Assembly: GCA_017555085.1 (NCBI GenBank)
Contig: JAFZHD010000016.1
Span: 1 to 64,000, forward strand
Source: Muribaculaceae bacterium
GTDB taxonomy: Bacteria > Bacteroidota > Bacteroidia > Bacteroidales > Muribaculaceae
DNA: 64,000 nucleotides
Direction of reading: 5' to 3'
A model generated the notes under the pieces. That model worked only from the letters and a program-made list of their open reading frames with translations. It made no database searches and was not told the origin of the DNA. Numbering within the stretch: position 1 is the first letter of the stretch; each line of letters begins with the position of its first letter. The translations under genes were made by a program, and so were the position numbers. This document shows, piece after piece, positions 59,245-64,000 of the stretch.

Positions 59245-60129
59245 ATGAGTTCAAAATATGAAGAAGCCATTAAGGCATGCAAAGTGAGTGAAGATGATGC
59301 CCAAGTAAAAGAGGCAGTTGCTAAAATCATGGACAAGCATTTTGAGGAAAACAAAACCCAAGATGTGTACAAATTCTTGTTCAACACCATCGATTTGACT
59401 ACCTTGAATTCGACCGACTCGCCCAAGTCGGTAGCTAAGTTTGTGGAGCGTGTCAACGATTTTGACAACGAGTATCCCGAACTCAAAAATGTGGCAGCAA
59501 TCTGTGTTTATCCTTGTTTTGTTCAGGTGGTTCGCTCGGTTCTCGAAGTGAGCGATGTTGAAATCGCAGCCGTATCGGCCGGTTTCCCCTCATCGCAGAC
59601 ATTTGCAGAGGTAAAAACTGTCGAAACATCGTTGGCTGTGAGCGACGGTGCTGACGAAATCGATGTTGTGTTCAACCTCGGCAACTACTATGACGGCGAT
59701 TTTGAAAGTGTAACCGACGAGATTAGCGAACTTAAAGATGCATGTGGCGAAGCACGCTTGAAAGTGATTATCGAAAGTGGCGCATTGCAGACTGCCAAAG
59801 AAATCAAACAAGCATCGGTGTTGTCGCTCTATTCAGGTGCCGACTTTCTTAAAACATCAACAGGCAAGGGCTATCCCGGCGCATCGCTTGAAGCAGCCTA
59901 TGTGATGGCATCGTGCATCAAAGACTATTATAACAAGACTGGTCGCATGGTAGGCTTCAAGGCTTCGGGCGGCGTTGCTACAACCGACGATGCTGTGGCT
60001 TATTACACCATCATCAAAGAGGTGCTCGGCGAAAAATGGCTCACAAACGAGTATTTCCGCATCGGTGCAAGCCGTTTGGCCAACAATTTGTTGTCTGACA
60101 TCATCGGTTCAGAGATAAAATATTTCTAA
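59245..60129 (+). CDS. deoC: Deoxyribose-phosphate aldolase
   Basis: 294 residues. Cleaves 2-deoxyribose 5-phosphate to glyceraldehyde 3-phosphate and acetaldehyde in deoxynucleoside breakdown. TIM barrel with VAAICVYPCFVQVVRSVLE, DGADEIDVVFNLGNY, LKVIIESGALQTAKEI, the Schiff-base Lys203 in DFLKTSTGKG, and MVGFKASGGVATTDDAV with the second Lys. It is the longer DeoC form. Third in the dtd unit, with 12 bases to the next gene. Confidence 0.96.
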   Translation: MSSKYEEAIKACKVSEDDAQVKEAVAKIMDKHFEENKTQDVYKFLFNTIDLTTLNSTDSPKSVAKFVERVNDFDNEYPELKNVAAICVYPCFVQVVRSVLEVSDVEIAAVSAGFPSSQTFAEVKTVETSLAVSDGADEIDVVFNLGNYYDGDFESVTDEISELKDACGEARLKVIIESGALQTAKEIKQASVLSLYSGADFLKTSTGKGYPGASLEAAYVMASCIKDYYNKTGRMVGFKASGGVATTDDAVAYYTIIKEVLGEKWLTNEYFRIGASRLANNLLSDIIGSEIKYF

Positions 60130-60141
60130 AAACTACTGCTA

Positions 60142-60678
60142 ATGGAATATTGGGTAAGTATCAATAACAATCAAGAGGGCCCTATGTCGCTCGACGAGGT
60201 GATTGCTCTCAATCCGTCGGCCGATATGCTCGTGTGGCATCCCGGCATGCCCGATTGGGACAAGGCTTCAAATTTGCCCGAGTTGGCACATCTGTTCGGT
60301 GGCGATTTTGAGGAATATGTTGACGGCGATACAGCCGAAAACGAACCTCAACCCGAGCCTGAGCAAGCCAACGACGAGCCAGTTCAAGAGCCTGCACCAA
60401 AGGCCGAAGAACCCCAATCGCAACCCCGACAAGCAGCTGCACCTGCCGAGCCATGTCCGCCCAACTATCTTGTGTGGACAGTGCTTGTGACCGTGTTGTG
60501 TTGCGTTCCCTTGGGTGTTGTTTCGCTGATTTATTCATCACAAGTGAAGACAAAATATAATGCAGGCGACATCGAGGGGGCCAAAAAGGCATCGTCAAGA
60601 GCCGAATTGTGGCTTATACTTGCATTTGTATTGGGCTTGATTTATCAGCCCTTCTCGGTGCTGTTCTCATTGTTATGA
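60142..60678 (+). CDS. GYF_2 and CD225/dispanin membrane protein
   Basis: 178 residues. The N-terminal GYF_2-like domain (EYWVSINNNQEGPMSLDEV, MLVWHPGMPDWDKAS) is followed by an acidic Pro/Glu/Gln-rich linker (about 60-105) and a CD225-type pair of membrane segments (CPPNYLVWTVLVTVLCCVPL, then EGAKKASSRAELWLILAFVL). Such fusions are common in Bacteroidota and of unknown function, possibly envelope adaptors. The stop overlaps the start of the DUF2752 gene (ATGA), a frequent pairing. Confidence 0.88.
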   Translation: MEYWVSINNNQEGPMSLDEVIALNPSADMLVWHPGMPDWDKASNLPELAHLFGGDFEEYVDGDTAENEPQPEPEQANDEPVQEPAPKAEEPQSQPRQAAAPAEPCPPNYLVWTVLVTVLCCVPLGVVSLIYSSQVKTKYNAGDIEGAKKASSRAELWLILAFVLGLIYQPFSVLFSLL

Positions 60679-61052
60679 TGCTCCGACGCAAACGCTTAAT
60701 GGTGATGGCAGGCATTGTGCTTGTCCTCGCCATTTTGTGTATATATTTCTATTTCGACCCCACAAGCAGGTTTTTCCCGAGTTGTCCGTTTCTGTCATTA
60801 ACGGGCTTGGAATGTCCCGGTTGTGGCTCTCAGCGGGCGTTGCATGCGCTGTTGCATGGCGATATTGTCGCCGTGTGGCATCTCAATGCGGCGCTGTTTG
60901 TATTTGTGCCGTTGCTGATAGCGCTATTTGTGGCCGAATTGTTAGGCCCGCAGCGTGCACCGCGACTTTACACCGCGCTCAACTCGCGCTATGTTATATG
61001 GGGCACGGCCGTCTTCATCATCGTGTGGTGGGTGGTCAGAAATGTGATATAA
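60675..61052 (+). CDS. DUF2752 membrane protein
   Basis: 125 residues from ATG 60675, which overlaps the preceding stop. The family motif FFPSCPFLSLTGLECPGCG followed by SQRALHALLHGD sits after the first membrane span; further spans lie at about 70-92 and 104-123. The paired Cys-Pro motifs might bind metal or heme, but the role is unknown. An upstream ATG in the same frame (60609) lies inside the GYF_2 gene and is disfavoured. Confidence 0.88.
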   Translation: MMLRRKRLMVMAGIVLVLAILCIYFYFDPTSRFFPSCPFLSLTGLECPGCGSQRALHALLHGDIVAVWHLNAALFVFVPLLIALFVAELLGPQRAPRLYTALNSRYVIWGTAVFIIVWWVVRNVI

Positions 61053-61061
61053 GGCATATTA

Positions 61062-61093
61062 TTTGTTTTGGTGAGGATATATAATTAACTTTG
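61062..61093 (+). promoter_or_regulatory. Promoter of the DUF4369-like lipoprotein gene
   Basis: TTTG (61062-61065), 20 bases, then TAACTTTG (61086-61093). The GTG at 61093 that opens the longest frame is the last base of this box, so translation must begin further in, at GTG 61114. Confidence 0.75.
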
Positions 61094-61113
61094 TGCATAT
61101 AACATTATTCAAA

Positions 61114-62136
61114 GTGAAAAAGATAGCATTTTTATTTAGTTTATTGTGTGCCATGGTGCTTGCCGCTTGCGGCGACAGTTCGGAGTTTCGCGTTGCGGGA
61201 ACTATCAACGGACTCGGCACTCAAAACCTGTGGATATACTACTATGCCAACGATGCCGTGAAGTGTCAAAACACGATTTTGCTCGACGGCAAATTCTCGT
61301 TTGTCGGCTATGCGGCAGAGCCCACAATCGTGGAGATATACTCGACCGACAAAGTGTTGTTGGCAATGCTGATGGTCGAAAACGGACAGACTGTTGACTG
61401 TGTTCTCGACAAAGCCGGCCGCTATAATGTGGAGTTTGAGGGCAACGAGGTGTCGCACCAATGGGGCAAGTTCCTTGCCGAAAATCGCGATGCGCTCATT
61501 TCGGGCAACAAAGCCTTGCACAACAGCGTGATTGAGAAATATGTGGTTGAACACCCTCAAAACATGCTCTCAACCGTGTTGATGCTCACAGAATATGATG
61601 CTATCGACAACGAATTGATGGCCGACTCGTTGTTGCAAATGATTGCTCCAGAGGCCCGTCCGCGACATCTTATTGGCGCATATCAGGAAATGCTTGCCAA
61701 GTTTTGCGGCGAAAAAGCCCAAGGCGCGGTCAACCCGATAAACCTTTTCAGCAAAGGCGACACCATATATGTGTTCAACCCCAAGATGACATCAGTGTCG
61801 GTGTTGGCGTTTAGCGAAACAAGCACAAGCGAGCGTGACTCGTTGGTGGCACGATTACGTGAGTGGCAATCGGCCGACCGTGAGAAAAAACTCAATGTGG
61901 TGGATATAGCCTTTGCGCCCGACACCGTGGCGTGGAAAAAGGCAATTAAGGACGACGATGGCAAGTGGAACCAATGTTGGGCATTGGGAGGTGTTGAGGC
62001 CAAGGGCGTTGACCGATTGGCAATTCCTCGCACACCCTATTTTGTGGTTACCGACTCAACAGGCGCGCAAGTCTATCGTGGCTCGTCAATGTCCCACGCC
62101 ACAACTGTGATTGACTCATTAACAGTAAAAAAATAA
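61114..62136 (+). CDS. Lipoprotein with DUF4369-like N-terminal domain
   Basis: 340 residues from GTG 61114. Lipoprotein signal KKIAFLFSLLCAMVLAAC, then a beta-rich domain (FRVAGTINGLGTQNLWIYYY, LDGKFSFVGYAAEPTIVEIY, VENGQTVDCVLD) of the kind found before thioredoxin-like domains in Bacteroidota. The C-terminal half looks like a thioredoxin fold (YVFNPKMTSVSVLAFSETST, VVDIAFAPDTVAWKKAI, IPRTPYFVVTDSTGAQVYRG) with the cis-Pro segment, but the CxxC active site is absent, so redox activity is doubtful. It is followed 16 bases later by the yifB gene. Confidence 0.82.
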   Translation: MKKIAFLFSLLCAMVLAACGDSSEFRVAGTINGLGTQNLWIYYYANDAVKCQNTILLDGKFSFVGYAAEPTIVEIYSTDKVLLAMLMVENGQTVDCVLDKAGRYNVEFEGNEVSHQWGKFLAENRDALISGNKALHNSVIEKYVVEHPQNMLSTVLMLTEYDAIDNELMADSLLQMIAPEARPRHLIGAYQEMLAKFCGEKAQGAVNPINLFSKGDTIYVFNPKMTSVSVLAFSETSTSERDSLVARLREWQSADREKKLNVVDIAFAPDTVAWKKAIKDDDGKWNQCWALGGVEAKGVDRLAIPRTPYFVVTDSTGAQVYRGSSMSHATTVIDSLTVKK

Positions 62137-62152
62137 CAAAAACATACAATAT

Positions 62153-63697
62153 ATGCTCGTCAAAGTTTATGGAGCAGCCGTTTATGGCATCGATGCGTTG
62201 GCCGTAACCATTGAGGTTGTGGTCGAAAACGGCATCTCGTTTTGCATCGTAGGCTTGCCCGACACCGCCGTAAAAGAAAGTCATCAGCGCGTTCAGTCGG
62301 CCATGAAACAGTCGGCGCTCGATTTTCCGCGTCGCAAGGTGGTGGTCAACATGTCGCCCGCCGATGTCAAGAAAGAAGGTGCGGCCTATGACCTGCCCAT
62401 AGCAATAGGCATTTTAGCGGCCGATGAGAAGCTTAAAAACGACGAGTTGAGCAAATATATGATTATGGGCGAACTGTCGCTTGACGGCTCTGTATTGCCC
62501 ATTAAAGGTGTATTGCCCATGGCCATCAAGGCGCGCGAAATGGGATTTAAGGGCATGATAGTGCCACAAGCTAATGCCACCGAGGCCGCTGTGGTCAATA
62601 ATCTTGAAGTTTATGGTGTTGATAATCTCGCGCAAGTGGTAGGATTTTTCAACCAAACAACCATACTGCAACCCACTGTTGTCAACACTCGCGAGGAGTT
62701 TAGCAAGTCGGTTGATTTGTTTGACTGCGATTTCTCGGAGGTAAAAGGTCAGGAAAATGTGAAACGCGCCCTTGAAGTGGCGTGTGCCGGCGGTCACAAC
62801 ATATTGCTCGTTGGTCCTCCAGGAGCTGGTAAATCAATGATGGCAAAGCGATTACCCTCGATATTGCCGCCGTTGACATTGCAAGAAGCGTTAGAAACCA
62901 CCAAGATACACTCCGTGGCAGGCAAATTGCAACGCGGGTCAATGTTGATGACCTCGCGACCGTTTCGCTCGCCCCATCACACCATCTCGCCCGTTGCGCT
63001 TGTGGGTGGTGGAACCAACCCCATGCCAGGCGAAATATCGTTGGCCCACAACGGCGTGTTGTTTCTCGACGAGTTCCCCGAGTTTAGCCGTCAGGTGCTT
63101 GAAGTGATGCGTCAGCCGCTCGAAGACCGCCACATTTCAATCTCTCGTGCCAAATACTCAATAGACTATCCGGCGGGATTTATGCTCATGGCATCAATGA
63201 ATCCGTGTCCGTGTGGATACTATAACCACCCGACCAAAAACTGCATGTGTGGTCCAGGTCAGGTGCAGAAATACCTCAACCGCATCTCGGGTCCGCTTCT
63301 TGACCGCATCGATTTGCAGGTCGAGATTTTGCCTGTCCCGTTTGAAGAAATATCATCGGCTGCCGACGGCGAAAGCAGTGCATCTATTCGTGAGCGCGTA
63401 GTGGCTGCCCGCGCACGCCAAACAGCCCGTTTTGCCGGCGAAAAAGATATTTATTGCAATGCGCAGATGTCGTCGCGACTCATCAAGAAATATGCCACAC
63501 CCGATGCCGAGGGATTGCGCATATTGCAAGATGCCATGACACGATTAGACATGAGCGCCCGCGCCTATGACCGCATTTTGAAAGTGGCTCGCACCATTGC
63601 CGACCTTGATGGCTGCGAAGACATTAAGCCTCATCACCTGCGCGAAGCCATCAACTACCGCAACCTCGACCGCGGCTCCTGGGGCGCTATGGGATAG
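62153..63697 (+). CDS. comM: YifB family Mg chelatase-like AAA ATPase (ComM)
   Basis: 514 residues. N-terminal Lon-protease-like domain (CIVGLPDTAVKESHQRVQSA, RKVVVNMSPADVKKEGAAYD), then the Mg-chelatase AAA+ domain with Walker A LLVGPPGAGKSMMAKR, Walker B NGVLFLDEFPEF and the MASMNPCPCGYY segment, and a C-terminal helical domain with DMSARAYDRILKVARTIADL. ComM is a helicase that promotes branch migration when integrating foreign DNA in naturally competent bacteria; a competence role here is not shown. Probably co-transcribed with the lipoprotein. Confidence 0.93.
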   Translation: MLVKVYGAAVYGIDALAVTIEVVVENGISFCIVGLPDTAVKESHQRVQSAMKQSALDFPRRKVVVNMSPADVKKEGAAYDLPIAIGILAADEKLKNDELSKYMIMGELSLDGSVLPIKGVLPMAIKAREMGFKGMIVPQANATEAAVVNNLEVYGVDNLAQVVGFFNQTTILQPTVVNTREEFSKSVDLFDCDFSEVKGQENVKRALEVACAGGHNILLVGPPGAGKSMMAKRLPSILPPLTLQEALETTKIHSVAGKLQRGSMLMTSRPFRSPHHTISPVALVGGGTNPMPGEISLAHNGVLFLDEFPEFSRQVLEVMRQPLEDRHISISRAKYSIDYPAGFMLMASMNPCPCGYYNHPTKNCMCGPGQVQKYLNRISGPLLDRIDLQVEILPVPFEEISSAADGESSASIRERVVAARARQTARFAGEKDIYCNAQMSSRLIKKYATPDAEGLRILQDAMTRLDMSARAYDRILKVARTIADLDGCEDIKPHHLREAINYRNLDRGSWGAMG

Positions 63698-63710
63698 GTT
63701 AAAAAAGGAT

Positions 63711-63788
63711 AGAAAAAAGAAAAGACCCGCTCTTCTTGGCGCAAATCGTATAGAAACGACGCCAATTCCAAGTTCAAGCAAGTCTTTC
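63711..63788 (-). ncRNA. Candidate structured small RNA of about 75 nt
   Basis: A minus-strand unit from a consensus promoter (63795-63825) to a terminator-like end (TTTTCTTTTTT, 63711-63724). The transcript can fold on itself: AAAGACTTGCTT pairs with GAGCGGGTCTTT through several G-U pairs as the outer stem, and TTGGCG..TCG pairs with CGA..CGCCAA inside. No start codon with a sensible frame lies within it. It is convergent with comM. The RNA family is not recognised. Confidence 0.55.
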
Positions 63789-63794
63789 CCACTA

Positions 63795-63825
63795 CAAAGT
63801 TAGTTACCTTATTCCAAATTTGCAA
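63795..63825 (-). promoter_or_regulatory. Promoter of the 63.7-kb small RNA
   Basis: On the minus strand TTG (63823-63825), 20 bases, then TAACTTTG (63795-63802). Good spacing. Confidence 0.7.
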
Positions 63826-63841
63826 GCGTGGCAGAGGAGCA

Positions 63842-63857
63842 TTTTTTTTGGGGGGGG
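63842..63857. repeat. T8G8 homopolymer pair
   Basis: Eight T directly followed by eight G in the gap between the small RNA promoter and the right-edge promoter. Such tracts slip easily. They fall inside an otherwise unlikely minus-strand frame. Confidence 0.6.
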
Positions 63858-63923
63858 ACGATGTCGAAGTAACCAAAATCGAGTGAGAGTTGCTCATTAT
63901 CAGAAATATTATTTTTGCGTGGG

Positions 63924-63954
63924 TTGCTCATATTAGCATTTTTAAGTAACTTTG
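63924..63954 (+). promoter_or_regulatory. Promoter reading off the right edge
   Basis: TTG (63924-63926), 20 bases, then TAACTTTG (63947-63954). Transcription starts near 63961 and leaves the window; the 40 bases that remain contain no start codon I can assign. Confidence 0.7.
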
Positions 63955-64000
63955 CTTTACTAACACAAACTTACCGTATCAGACCAGAGAAACTAAACAA

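Noticed and set aside
63655..63897. 80-residue minus-strand frame at the right edge
   Set aside because: It runs through a T8G8 tract, a promoter and the small RNA unit and overlaps the comM 3' end; the promoter-RNA-terminator reading explains the region better.
1..64000. CRISPR array, tRNA, rRNA, prophage or IS element
   Set aside because: No regularly spaced repeats, no cloverleaf with TTCGA loop, no transposase, integrase or structural phage gene was seen in either strand.

Overview
The window reads as an ordinary chromosomal stretch of a Bacteroidales bacterium. The signs are dense use of the Bacteroidota promoter form TAnnTTTG with an upstream TTTG/TTG about 19-20 bases away, little use of Shine-Dalgarno sites, type IX secretion features (a PorZ-like protein and C-terminal sorting domains), and families largely confined to that phylum (DUF4294, DUF5723, DUF4369-like lipoproteins). 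Muribaculaceae or a neighbouring gut family is my guess, not a demonstrated assignment. I see no rRNA, tRNA, CRISPR array, prophage or intact insertion sequence.

Layout. 0-7 kb: a GH13 lipoprotein amylase, a winged-helix AAA+ ATPase, a PrsW-like membrane protease, a WYL regulator and single-chain serine dehydratase. 7-19 kb: a 1287-residue secreted phosphodiester glycosidase/propeller protein, a TerB-DnaJ protein, an Lrp regulator, a four-gene FKBP operon, a secreted EEP hydrolase, a rhodanese lipoprotein, a short RNA-like unit and an NAD-dependent epimerase. 19-22.6 kb (+): dapB, lepB, a WbqC protein and a small membrane coiled-coil protein. 22.9-40.9 kb is one long minus-strand block: beta-barrel protein, PorZ-like protein, rdgB, leuS, nadA, a DnaA-box-like AT-rich gap, DUF4294, nadB, DUF5723 barrel plus large lipoprotein, a stand-alone class B PBP, and three AT-rich unknown genes. 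41-43.8 kb (+): a 912-residue lipoprotein with one membrane span and an unassigned cytoplasmic part. 43.9-53.2 kb: SPFH protein, nucleoside kinase, InaA-type kinase, polysaccharide pyruvylation pair, glycosyltransferases behind metY, and alkD. 53.5-63.7 kb (+): ybeY, mnmG, apt, uvrC, dtd, a MazG-like protein, deoC, GYF/CD225 and DUF2752 membrane proteins, a lipoprotein and yifB/comM.

Most coding content is housekeeping: NAD synthesis (nadA, nadB), lysine/cell wall (dapB, PBP), tRNA charging and quality control (leuS, mnmG, dtd), nucleotide salvage and sanitation (rdgB, apt, deoC, MazG), repair (uvrC, alkD) and export (lepB, PorZ).

The most interesting signals are not genes: an exact 16-bp parS palindrome between mnmG and apt; an AT-rich gap with repeated DnaA-box-like 9-mers upstream of nadA; two compact promoter-to-terminator units that look like small RNAs (about 17.8 kb and 63.7 kb), one sharing an almost identical promoter-palindrome block with the left edge of the window; and two MITE-like inverted-repeat elements (22.7 kb and 37.1 kb). 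I did not find a convincing new defence or biosynthetic system. The nearest candidates for undescribed biology are the transmembrane propeller protein at 41 kb, the FKBP quartet and the small RNA units. Several starts (PrsW, AlkD and the lipoprotein at 61.1 kb) were moved downstream because the longer start lies upstream of, or inside, a clear -7 box.
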